64,000 bases of DNA from Akebia trifoliata. Taxonomy: Eukaryota; Streptophyta; Magnoliopsida; Ranunculales; Lardizabalaceae. Within the stretch, counting starts at the first letter, position 1, and every line of letters starts with the position of its first letter. The DNA lies in the NCBI GenBank assembly GCA_017979445.1, contig CM030708.1, positions 33,794,721-33,858,720 on the forward strand. Reading direction: 5' to 3'. The translations under genes and the position numbers were made by a program. Positions 54,001 through 64,000 of this stretch are shown here, in pieces. Below the pieces are notes generated by a model. That model saw only the letters and a program-made list of their open reading frames with translations. It did not search any database and was not told the origin of the DNA.

Positions 54001-55495
54001 AGGTACATGAAAACTCTGAAAACCGTAATTTGCACCCCAAAGAGGAATGGCGGTTTGGGGATTAGAGTTTATCTAATAGAGCCCTTCTAGGCAAGTGGTT
54101 ATGGAGGTTTGGAGAATAAAGGGATAGCTTGTGGAGGAAGGTGGTTTGTGCTAAGAATGGGGAAAGGAGGCTCGGGTGGTATAGCGGGGAAGCCAAAGGG
54201 ACTTTCGGTTGCAGTGTGTAGAAGGGGATTCTCAAGGTAGCCGGTGATTTTGAGAAAGAGATCAGTTTTAGAGTGGGTTTAGGGGATAGAGTAAGATTTT
54301 GGGAAGATAGGTGGTGTAGGAATTTAACGCTATTAACTCAATACCCATCTTTGTACGTTTGTTCTTTGTATAGAAACTGTTCGATAAAGCATTGTTCGAT
54401 TCGTAACGAGAACACTATTTCTTGGGATTTGGGGTTTGAGAGGAATTTCAATGATTGGGAGATAATCGAAGTAACATCTCTCTAAATCTCTTGAATGAAG
54501 TTCAAATCAGAGAGAGCGATCAAGATAGGTGGGAATGGGTCAAGACTAAAGACAGGAGATTCACTGTTCGTTCTTTCTACAAAGCCATGATCCCAAGGTC
54601 GAAGACTATTTTTCCTATTTCTCTTATTTGGTCATCTCTTCTTCCCTCTGAGGTATCCTTCTTCGTTTGGCTTGCCTTCGTAGGGAGGATTCTTAGTTTG
54701 GACAATTTGATATCTTGTGGGTGGATCACTCCAAATTTTTTCCCCCTTCGTATGAGTGATGGCGAATCTGTGGACCACACTCTTCTTCATTACTCTTTTT
54801 CTAGTGCTATTTGACATTTGTTTCTTTCTTTATTTCATATGTATTGGGTTCTCCCCAACAATTTTCTCTTGATGCTTGAAGGGTGGGCTTACAACATCTT
54901 CTCTAATAGAAAAAGACGCCTTTGGGCTATTCTTCCAACGGCCATTTCTTGGGGTCTTTGGAAAGAGAAAAACAATAGGGTGTTCCAGAGCAAGGAGAGC
55001 AATTCACATATGGTGTACATGGAGATTTTGGGCTGCTATTTTTTTGGGCTAAGTAAAGCAAGGATTTCTCCAGGATCTCTTTCAAAGATTTCCTATTTAT
55101 ATGGGATAGCCTGTGTAACTAGTGGAATTTTCTTTTGCTTTTATTGTTTTATTGCTTTTCTGCCTGGGGGCTTTCTCGGCCTCCATTGTATTGTTTTTCT
55201 CCTTTTGTTTTTTATAAAATCTTATACTTATTCCAAAAAAAAAAAACAGTTTAGTAGCTTAGGAAAGAAAATAATTGATTTTATGAGACTAAATATCAGT
55301 TCACTTGCTATCAAGCAGGAGACGAACAGGAGGCCTCAGGCTAGCAAGTCGACACAGAAAGCGCTCCTCACAGTTGCGGCCACTGATTCTGCTGGTTGCC
55401 ACCGGGACTCTATACTCTCTATGGCTTCTGTTAAGTTGAATCAGAGACTCCTGATATCAAGCAGCAGAGATGGTGCCATCAAGGTTTGGAAGTAG
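42039..55495 (+). CDS. VPS15: VPS15, regulatory subunit of class III PI3-kinase
   Basis: Membrane-anchored pseudokinase that holds VPS34 and ATG6/Beclin in the complex making PI3P for vacuolar sorting and autophagy. Exons: 42039-42311, 42423-42545, 42663-42708, 42806-42966, 46235-46314, 47145-47250, 47362-47538, 47613-50816, 50907-51154, 51241-51340, 55319-55495; all GT-AG and in phase, 1564 residues. MGNKIARTT gives the amino-terminal myristoylation glycine. The kinase-like domain has [10 protein letters not shown] and [10 protein letters not shown] in place of HRD and DFG, as usual for VPS15. The 3.2-kb exon 8 holds the HEAT-type helical repeats ([20 protein letters not shown]) and the start of the WD40 region ([20 protein letters not shown]); the last exon ends [13 protein letters not shown]. 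Introns 4 (3268 bp) and 10 (3978 bp) are enlarged by LINE pieces, but every exon is intact. Confidence 0.96.
43684..45488 (-). mobile_element. 5'-truncated L1-type LINE, antisense, in VPS15 intron 4
   Basis: It is flanked by the direct repeat CTTTTGAGAAT (43674-43684 overlapping the tail; 45489-45499). The T run at 43684-43696 is the tail in reverse. On the minus strand it codes the end of a reverse transcriptase, with [15 protein letters not shown] and [12 protein letters not shown], then [20 protein letters not shown] and the zinc-binding end [20 protein letters not shown]. The catalytic FADD motif reads FAYDTLVF, so the enzyme would be inactive even without the frame breaks. It stops before the fingers region, so most of the 5' part was never inserted. 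Confidence 0.88.
45776..46022 (-). mobile_element. Short LINE 3' end, antisense, in VPS15 intron 4
   Basis: A T run at 45776-45784 is the reversed tail. The minus strand then gives [18 protein letters not shown], which matches FEDLLGRWDWVCN at the end of the LINE at 2986-3823. It is only about 240 bp long. A 7-bp TTGTATT near both ends may be the target duplication. Confidence 0.65.
51835..51987. mobile_element. Mutator-like foldback MITE in VPS15 intron 10
   Basis: Ends are GAGTCGTGATGAATGAACG and, reversed, GAATAATGATGAATGCACAC. The flanks TTTGAAAAA and TTTCAAAAA agree at 8 of 9. The arms carry GGTTTTTGGTA...GGCAAGGGCA and their complement. The loop TCTTCGGGATACACAGGAAA is the family core reversed. 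Its arms share GGCAAGGGCACA with the 12183 element. Confidence 0.82.
52610..53941 (+). mobile_element. 5'-truncated L1-type LINE, sense, in VPS15 intron 10
   Basis: An open frame of about 385 codons, ending at 53774, covers the carboxy-terminal part of a plant LINE polyprotein: [39 protein letters not shown], and the zinc-binding segment with [20 protein letters not shown] then [13 protein letters not shown]. The unbroken frame over 1.1 kb suggests a fairly recent insertion. It ends with an A run at 53928-53941. The 5' border is uncertain; near it AACAAGAAACTCCTCCTCAT is duplicated (52551 and 52605). Confidence 0.82.
54010..55246 (+). mobile_element. Second, older LINE 3' fragment, sense, in VPS15 intron 10
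   Basis: It has the same protein region as the preceding LINE ([55 protein letters not shown]), but with stops and frame changes. The zinc-binding Cys-His pattern is worn (HTLLHYSFS, where the newer copy has HILIHCPFS). It ends in an A run at 55235-55246, only about 70 bp before VPS15 exon 11. The 3' tail GGGGGCTTTCTCGGCCTCC resembles GGGGGCTACCTCAGCCTCC of its neighbour. Confidence 0.8.
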
Positions 55496-57597
55496 CGCCC
55501 AAGCATTTAGGAGACTCACTGTATATAGGTTGGTGCAGTTCATTAACAAATGTATATTATGTAGAGGAAATATAACCTTATATGAAATGATGATTTGGCA
55601 CATTTCTTCGCCATTTTGAAGAGTTCCTGATTTGCCCTTGTATGGCATGCAGGCAGAGGGACAGATTGAACTTGAAACCCAGCTATTCTCTCCTTCTTTT
55701 TTCTAGTAACAATTATTTTTTTGTGTAATAGAATTTCATCAATTGGTGCATGCAGAAGAAAAAAAGGTTGATATGGCAATATAATCTATCAACTATTATT
55801 ATTTGCTTTGCCACCTTACGTGTTAATCTTGCCACCCTTTTTGACACTTCTCTGGTTTAAGGTTTATTGAGCCTCTTGTGTCAGCTTTTGAGGATTATTT
55901 TTTTAAACTTTTCAAAACATCACTGAGATACAAGATCACATTATTTATGGTTGTGCGCTCGATGGTTTTTGCTGAAGTGCTCACAAGATATACTGGCACA
56001 GCTTCCATGTTGAGGCAACGTTTGGGTGAGGAGGAAACAGAGATGATCTCGGCCAAAACATTCCAAGATATTCTAAAACCTTTTTTTTCTTTTTTCTGGG
56101 TTTAATTTTTGTTATGTTTTAGGTCGAAAGTAGAGTATTGGATCAACTAAACATTTTAAAACAGAACTAAACTTTGAACTATACCTCTAGATGCCTCTAT
56201 GTTGTCCTTGTGATATATTGAATGGCTATATGGATAGGAACCCAATAGCTGATTTTCTGTTCTTTCATTTGTGTTTTTTTTAATGCCACTCGGATGGAAA
56301 TCAAATCTTCTATAATTGAAATTGTGTTTATATGTGTTTTTACTGTCTATCCACATTCTTTTGGGTCGGTCTTCAATTCCTTTAGAACCTTCAACTTGAT
56401 TATTTCTTTTAAAACTTTATCTTAGACAAGTGGTGCTAGTGCTCTTAAATCAATTAATTAGTAACTGAAGCTTAATCATTTTCTTCTTAAAGAGATCAGT
56501 CTTTCAAGCTCATAACTAATCAAACCATTGAAGGTTTAGCTCGATGTGCTTCGGGCCTTGGGGTCTTCTACTATGTTGCAGACATGCGTCTTGTAAGGAC
56601 TGAGAGCAGCCATTAGAGGCAAAATACATGGCTACAATGTCCTAAAGCTTTAAAGTTTGTAGAAGATTAAGTTAGCACCGATGATTTGGTTTGTTTTCAC
56701 TACCAATTTTTCTTCCATTTGTAATAAAAGGTACGATCGATCGATCGGCCATGAAAGTCACAATACCCACAATCTGTAGTTCATGTCACACCAAATAGTG
56801 GGCCACAAGTTTGTCAACGTTGGATCAATTGACTAGTTTGATTATAATTCTAAATTGTAGCTTCCTTAGGACCTGTTTGGATTAGCTCCGGAGAAGTTAT
56901 AAGCAGCCTTAAGAATGTTTTTTTCAAAAACAAGCTTCGAACTCTAACGGGAACGCTCTCATCAGACTTATTTACTAAGATTACAATATAATACTGTATA
57001 ACATGTCTCTCTGCCTGATTACTGAGTTTGGAGGTCACGCATAATCTTTCGAAGCTAGTGTTTTTTTATAAAATTATAAACTCGATAATCAAAAACAACA
57101 GAACCAATTAATCAGATTGCAAAAAGATCGAGAAAAAAAAATTGTATATCAATGATAATGATATAACCAGTTAATGTGACCCCTGGCCCATTAACGACCA
57201 CGACCCTATATATTCCCTTCATTTGATCTGATGACTCTTGATCAAGGAATTAGATCAGGGTAGTGATCCAATAAGCTAATTAACTAACGCTTCAATGGAT
57301 AAATCTTCCAAAGTGCTCAAATTGAATGCAGATCAATTTTCAGTTTTCGTGAATATTTATAATTAAAAAAAATGGTTTGGATAGATTTTGCCCAACATAC
57401 ATACTTTTGGTTCTATTAGAACACTTAACCATAGAATAGAGTGGGTTAGGGCCTACTGAAAATAAACCCATATAGCTAATCCAAATTATTCCATGTAAAA
57501 GAGTCGAGTGATAATTAAATGTTTATAATCATTAATTATTAACATGAACAAATTGCTTCACTATGAGTATCAAAAAAGATGAATACAAGTTCTAACT
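55496..57597. other. Spacer between VPS15 and the NAC gene (convergent)
   Basis: The first 250 bp are probably the VPS15 3' UTR. The two genes point toward each other. At 56870, TTAGGACCTGTTTGGATTAG looks like a single Harbinger-type end. No other gene was recognised. Confidence 0.45.
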
Positions 57598-58822
57598 TCA
57601 TAAATCCCAACCCTCGAACTCCTCCATACACAACCCTCCTTCTGGCTCTCTCTCAAGCTGCTCTTGCAAAAGATCGATGTCTGATGGTAACATTGTTGAA
57701 TGGTATTCACAATAATTTGGAGCAAATGTCGTCGATGTTAATGGCGGTGGTGGCGTGGAATTGTTGACGTGGACTGGGTCAGTACCAATGTAGTTTCCTG
57801 CTGAATTCATTTGGAAAGATGATGATGTTGGTGCAGACAGGTCGAAAAACTTATTATTGGTGGTATTGCTAATGTTGGTGTTGGAATTGTCTTCAATAAT
57901 GGATGAGTTGGAGAAGTAAGTAGGTGGCAATGGAGGAAGCAATGGCATCGGAGGTCGAAAAAATACTGACATATCACTCATTATAATCTTATGCATCGAG
58001 GAATCATCAACGCTACAAGTAAGAAGATCATGTACTGGTGTTGGTGTACTCAAAGGTGTAGATGATGACATATCAGTACGCATGATGGGTGGTGGTGCTG
58101 CTGGAGCTGTATGATCACATTCTCTTTCTTCATCTGCAAGTACTCTTCTTCTTTTTGAAGATGACGATGACAAGATTGTATCCTCTTGAAACCCTAGTCC
58201 TTTTGGAATGTGCCTTGTGATCTTACATAGAACCCATTTGTTGTTCTGTACCACCCAAAAAATAAAAGTTACCAAACATAGAATTAGATACCAAACAAAG
58301 AATGAGATATTTAAGTACGTAGTAGTAAAGAAGATACATAAAAGGAAAGGAAAAGTCATGCACCTGTTGTTGATAAGAAGGGAGGGTATATTCGATCATT
58401 GTAAATCTCACTCTATCTTTACTTGAGACCGTATGATCTTCACTCTTATGATGAGTGAAAGTCAAGTTGGCCTTCATTCCAATAACTTGGTGTTGTGAGT
58501 CGAATATTTTGATTTTTGATCTTTGAATCTTCCACGTTCCTCGTCCAACTGTTCTATTCTTCCTCTTATAATCCTTGCAATCATCATTATGGTTGTTGTC
58601 TTTGTCTTTAATCCGAGTAAAAAAGAACATCGTATTGTTATCTGCAGAAGTGGCTTCGAATAATACGGATGGTTCTTCCTCTCCGTACAGATCTCTTTCA
58701 ATTATTGGACAATATTTAGGTAAGAAAAATTCATCAAGAACCTTATTACGAAGATAATGAAAGATGAGTTCTTGATCGGTCGGTTGGAAATGAAAACCCA
58801 CTGGAATTTGCATCTTATTCAT
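57598..58822 (-). CDS. Divergent NAC-domain transcription factor
   Basis: Plant-specific transcription factor. There are two exons on the minus strand: 58822-58364 and 58245-57598, with a 118-bp GT-AG intron, giving 368 residues. The NAC subdomains are in order: A, PVGFHFQPTDQELIFHYLRN; B, with PIIERDLYGEEEP; C, FFFTRI... then NRTVGRGTWK; D, KANLTFTHHKS...VRFTMIEYTLP; E, NKWVLCKI at the start of exon 2. Two features are odd. The usual WKATG stretch of the DNA-contact strand reads WKIQRSKIKIF, and subdomain C carries a lysine/aspartate/asparagine-rich insertion. The common first NAC intron is absent. Past the NAC domain the chain is serine/threonine/proline- and asparagine-rich, as in activation regions, ending EEFEGWDL. 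The subgroup is not assigned. Confidence 0.9.
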
Positions 58823-59729
58823 CTATCGATTATCAGTCTGTAACTTGTTTCTTTTCTACCAAGCTTAACCGTAAGCTAAGATGTTCGTGTTCTTGATGAG
58901 AAAATACGGAAACACGTAGCCTAGGGTTAGGTCAGGTCTAAATATTTAACAAACTTTTTCTCTCTACTTAAGATTAATGCAAATGAGCGGAGTATGGGTG
59001 AACCTACATTTATAAGTAAATGTTTCCCAGTTAGACTTGGACTTCGACGAGTCGTAATAAGATGGGCTACTATCAGCTACTACTTCTGTTAGAAATGGGA
59101 TCGGATTCGCTTAATACAAGATTAAATGGATAATTATGTCTAATTAATCTGTTCCTTTAATTGAGGATGTGCATAATAACTTACACGTTCTTATCTTGAT
59201 TTTTAATTAAATTTTTTTTTTCACTCGTTCATGTACTTAAAACTTGGCTGAGTTGACTAAACTCGATTGGGTATGGAATGAACTCAAAACTTGATGAAAT
59301 AAACTCCGAGTCAACTCATCTAAGTCAGTTAGAAAACATAAACGAGCTATTTGGTTTTATAAAATATTTTTTTATGGAGAATAAAAGATAAATTAATATA
59401 TTTTTTTTATATTTGATTAGCGAGTTTTTTTTTTTTTTTTACTCAACTCATTGGATATTCTACTTGGGTTGATAATAAATTATAGTGTCCTCTTAAGAGT
59501 TTCTATTACAATACCAAATTTTACTAAGTGCACCTCAAGATGTATGCTAATTCTTTGATGATTTCATATGAATTGAGATGCTCATGGAAAAAAAGTTAGC
59601 ATGGCAATAGAATCTCTCTATTTTAATTGGGAGCCGACTATTAGTTGCACACCTATCTGGAGCCAATTGCATTCCAATCCAAAAAATTGCTTATTTTTGC
59701 TTTTAAAAATTAAAAATTGATCCCATCTC
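58823..59729. other. NAC gene upstream region
   Basis: The NAC gene reads leftward, so this is its promoter side. AT-rich; T runs at 59212 and 59429. No element or coding sequence was recognised. Confidence 0.4.
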
Positions 59730-60023
59730 TCTTGATTATATATTTTCCACCAGTCTTGGATGGGTCGTACCCTAGTTAAGTCTCATGACCCTCTTATATT
59801 CATAGTTCTCCCAATCTCCATAAGATGGTCTTTTGGTGTAGTTGGTTGGTTAACATTGTATCAGAGCATTAGGTTCATATTAATTGTGGGTTCGAATCTT
59901 TCCACTCTTATGGGTGAGGGGGAGTGTTGAGTGTATATTTTCCCCCACTCTTGGATGTATCATATCCCAATTAAGTCCCGTGACACTCAAGATTGATCTT
60001 TTAGAGTAGTTGGTTGATTGACA
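59730..60023 (+). mobile_element. TRIM-like miniature LTR retrotransposon, 294 bp
   Basis: Two related terminal repeats (59730-59855 and 59925-60023) share TATATTTTCC, the TCTTGGATG region, a TAAGTC(T/C)CGTGA-like block and the end TAGTTGGTTG(G/A)TT. Just inside the left repeat is TTGTATCAGAGC, one base from the common plant primer-binding site TGGTATCAGAGC (initiator Met tRNA). Just before the right repeat is the purine tract GGGTGAGGGGGAG, followed by TGTTGAG. The flanks ATCTC and ATCCC agree at 4 of 5. There is no coding sequence. The repeats have diverged noticeably, so it is old. Confidence 0.7.
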
Positions 60024-61071
60024 ATCCCTACTTGTTATGTCCTACAACAAAAAAAAAAAAAAAAAATTACGCTAATATTGAAGATAAATATTTCATCATT
60101 AACCACGGTTCCTACAAATTTATATTCTACATATAGATCACAAAATTTTAAATTTTGAATTTATAATTTATAAAGTTTTGATGTTGTGGTCGCTCTATGA
60201 AATTTCAAGATGAAGAAAAACAATGCAACTTTTAGTTTTTAGAGATGAAATTTTGACAATGTAGTTCAAGTGGATTTTTTTTTTTTTTTTTTGTAAGTAG
60301 TGAAGTGCAATTAGTACTGAGTGATCTGCAACTAGACAGTCCATCATAATTATCTTTCACGTCTATTGAAAGGGTGCCTTTGGGGTGTCAATGGACTGAA
60401 TTTAAAAAGAAACTTAATATTGCAACTATATATAATTTGATAAAATCTGCAGAGTCAAGAAACATATAATGTGATTTTTTCAGAGAGTTCATATTGTAAC
60501 ATCAACTTTTTATAACTATATGTAATTTGATAAAATCTGCATGGTCAAGCACATCCAAATTATATTTTTCTCTCGAGCTTCTACTCAAGTGAGAAAAACT
60601 ATTTGAACTCCAAAGGAATTGATTACAAGGAAGAAATTGAAGGTTGGCTTTTGTCATATTGCCATTGTTACTTATCCCTTCTTCTTAAATAAGTTTAACG
60701 GATGATTATCTTCTCATCATCTCAACCATTTAAAAAATAGTAGGACCCCAAAATGACTAACACTCTTGTAGTCTGAAATTTTACGTGTGTTTGACTATAT
60801 TTTTAACTCATCGTGTTGTAATACCACTGAGTTGGCTAAACTCGATTGGATTTGAAGTGACTCACCCACCCAACCTGATGTAATAAACTTTTTGAGCCAA
60901 TTAGTATGAGTTGGTTCCCTCTTATTCGACTCAATGGAGATCTAACTTGAATGGAGTTATGAGTTTTAAAAAATGGGAAAATTTTTTAGAGACTCTGGCA
61001 GAGGGATTTTTTTCTAAATTACTTAAAAACTGTATCTGATTGATTGTTTATAGTAAGTAGTAATTATATAA
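60024..61071. other. Gene-less spacer
   Basis: AT-rich, with long A or T runs (60050, 60278). A 60-bp near-repeat containing ATAATTTGATAAAATCTGCA occurs at about 60430 and 60520. No gene was seen. Confidence 0.4.
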
Positions 61072-61250
61072 GAGTTATGCTGGGGTGACATTAGATTTAC
61101 TACGATATTTACACTTCTGACATAGCCTACACACATAACTATAGACGCATTTCCTCGAGACACAAGTAAAAGTATCTACAATTATGTGGGCGCCTTGACG
61201 TCAAAAATGTAAAAAATCATAGTAAATCCAATGTCACCCCAGCATTAGTG
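61072..61250. mobile_element. Mutator-like foldback MITE
   Basis: Ends are GAGTTATGCTGGGGTGACAT and, reversed, CACTAATGCTGGGGTGACAT. The flanks ATTATATAA and AGCATATAA agree at 7 of 9. The arms include GATTTACTACGAT and its complement. The core ACATAACTATAGACGC / GTATCTACAATTATGTG surrounds a CTCGAGACACAAG loop. Confidence 0.78.
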
Positions 61251-61756
61251 AGCATATAACTACATTGAAAAGGTAAAATTGTCTTTTACTCATTTCTTAT
61301 GGAAAATACTTTTTTTGAAGTAAATGGCCATTAGTCTTTTTGTAGGCAACTGGACCGTAGCACCCATGAGTTTGATAATTGGGAAAATGATGGTGAGCTG
61401 ACACATCATCCTATTCATTTTCACTTGTATTGATTATACTTAAGAAGATTTCTTGTAAAATATCGGTGATATCTACTGTGTCTAGAATTTGACACTTTTC
61501 CATGCAAATCTTCTTGGTTTATTTTTCTTACAAAGTTGAGAGTTATTGATATGGTTGGATTTAAAAGGTTGATCAGAATATGAAACATTTTTATGTATCG
61601 TTTTCAGTGGTCGTCTTCTCTCTTCCTTGTCGTGCCAAACTACTACAAAGCCTCACATTTTTGTTCTAAACTGAAGAATTTGATGCACCAAGAGAAGCTA
61701 TAGAGGTGAAAATTAAGGACTTGGAGGCATTAAATAGAGGCTGAAAAATACTAATC

Positions 61757-62079
61757 TGAAACTTCTAAACCCATCAAAAGTGATTTACAAATTATTGGTA
61801 AAAAATCAACAGTCCACATTCTAAATCACTTTTGATGGGGTTAGAAGTTTTAGGTTGAGCTGATTTTGAGGATGATCTCTATGATGAGAAGATCATCCTT
61901 AAAAAAATCAGCCCAATCTGAAACTTTTAACCCCATCAAAAGTGATTTAAAATGTAGACCATCGATTTTTTACCAATAATTTGCAAACTACTTTTGATGG
62001 ATTTAGAAGTTTCAGATTGGCTGATTTTTTGTGAGGATGATCTTCTCATCATAGAGATCATCCTCACAAAAAATCAGCT
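61757..62079. repeat. Nested palindrome cluster
   Basis: The left block 61757-61862 is the inverted complement of 61913-62019, and each block also folds on itself (CATCAAAAGTGATTTA with AAATCACTTTTGATGG). Between and after them stand two copies of a second hairpin, GCTGATTTTTTGTGAGGATG with CATCCTCACAAAAAATCAGC (61858-61911, 62020-62079). The last one is an almost perfect stem of about 24 bp. A relative of this hairpin lies at 29100. No transposon ends were recognised. Confidence 0.8.
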
Positions 62080-62449
62080 CAATCCAAAACTTCTCATCAT
62101 ACGTATGTTTTTACTTAAGTCCCATGATCCACCCCCATATATATATCATGAGGAATTGGTGTATAAATCAAAGCAGTCTTTAAGTGCTTTAGGCCAGTTC
62201 ACGATGTAGGGAATGGGAGAAGAGTAAGAAATGCACCAATCCTGTAATAAAATGAAAAATTACAAATGTTTAAGATATTGTATGTTTCGAATATTTTAGT
62301 ATTGTTTCGGATTCTCAAGAAATCAAAACGAGATTTTAAATTATGAACAAGACCCATTTTAGTATAATCTAAACCTTCCATTCCAATCATGAATGTTGTT
62401 CAGACCCACAATATTTAACAAGGATCATTTTTTTCAATAGATCCTATGA

Positions 62450-62920
62450 TAGGGATGTACATTTTACCTGAAACTCAAACAGAAAGATGGACTGAATCGA
62501 AATCGATAAATATCAGGTTGAGTCTGGGTTTGCCCCTCCAAAACCAGATTGAATCTGCTCTAAGGACTGAAACCCAAATCTAGAACCGATTTATTATATT
62601 AGGTTTATTTTTACTAGTTTTAACACAAACTAGTGCTTGGCGAGTTGGTAAGACACGGTGGCCATACCACATCCAAGGTTTGACTTCACTAAATCCCATT
62701 TTATTTAAAAATATTCAATACAAACCTTTGAGATTTGGTTCTACCTGGACCAAACCCAAACCTTAAAAATCCCAAAAAAAATTGGTTCGGTTTTGACCTT
62801 TAATATTTGAACCTAGACCGAAACCGAGATTTTCGGGTTGGTCTTGGTTTTAGCCATACCCAGACCGAACTCGAAAATTCGGTTCAGTCCGGTTTGGATT
62901 TACCCAAATGTACATCCCTA
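62450..62920. mobile_element. hAT-like non-autonomous element with perfect 8-bp TSD
   Basis: The perfect 15-bp terminal inverted repeat is TAGGGATGTACATTT. The perfect 8-bp target duplication TCCTATGA lies at 62442-62449 and 62921-62928. Subterminal sequence is rich in GAACCGA/TCGGTTC-type pieces, like the 26990 element. At about 62630 it holds GTGCTTGGCGAGTTGGTAAG, which looks tRNA- or SINE-derived. There is no transposase. The intact duplication indicates a young insertion. Confidence 0.9.
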
Positions 62921-62928
62921 TCCTATGA

Positions 62929-64000
<1,072 letters not shown>

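Noticed and set aside
59832..59910. Possible tRNA-derived SINE (TAGTTGGTTGG and GGTTCGAATC look like boxes A and B)
   Set aside because: The two flanking repeats, primer-binding-like site and purine tract fit a TRIM better.

Overview
This is nuclear DNA from a flowering plant. Genes are split by many short AT-rich introns with GT-AG borders. The encoded proteins are plant-type (a CUL1 cullin pair, an INDETERMINATE DOMAIN zinc finger factor, a plant-type VPS15, a NAC factor). The spacers are crowded with plant transposon classes. Codon use and gene architecture look non-grass, but the species cannot be told from the sequence alone.

Layout, left to right. (1) 1-4332: transposon-filled DNA, probably the second intron of a cullin gene. 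(2) 4333-8553: CUL1 copy A, exons 3-19, with its first two coding exons not found in the window. (3) 8554-13140: repeats and unassigned spacer. (4) 13143-21473: CUL1 copy B, complete with a 5'-UTR intron and a palindromic E2F-type site upstream. It is a diverged tandem paralogue of copy A. (5) 21474-34740: spacer with a 1767-bp solo LTR, hAT-, Harbinger- and Mutator-like miniature elements. (6) 34950-38809: an IDD-family zinc finger gene whose first intron appears to start with GC. (7) 42039-55495: VPS15, 11 exons, with two introns of 3.3 and 4.0 kb swollen by LINE fragments. (8) 57598-58822, minus strand: a divergent two-exon NAC factor. (9) 58823-64000: spacer with a TRIM-like element, a nested palindrome cluster and a fresh hAT-type element.

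Functionally, the CUL1 copies would be scaffolds of SCF ubiquitin ligases. VPS15 is the regulatory subunit of the VPS34 PI3-kinase complex (vacuolar sorting, autophagy). IDD and NAC are transcription factors. Nothing suggests that they form a pathway cluster.

The most informative content is the transposon archaeology. The tandem CUL1 pair gives filled versus empty sites for several insertions. Exact target site duplications can be read for a Harbinger-like foldback (TTA), an L1-type LINE (14 bp), another LINE inside VPS15 (10-11 bp), a solo LTR (5 bp), a hAT-like element (8 bp) and two Mutator-like miniature elements (9 bp). About 13 Mutator-like foldback elements share similar ends and a similar central loop but carry different, internally matched arms; this modular family is the best candidate here for something not yet described.
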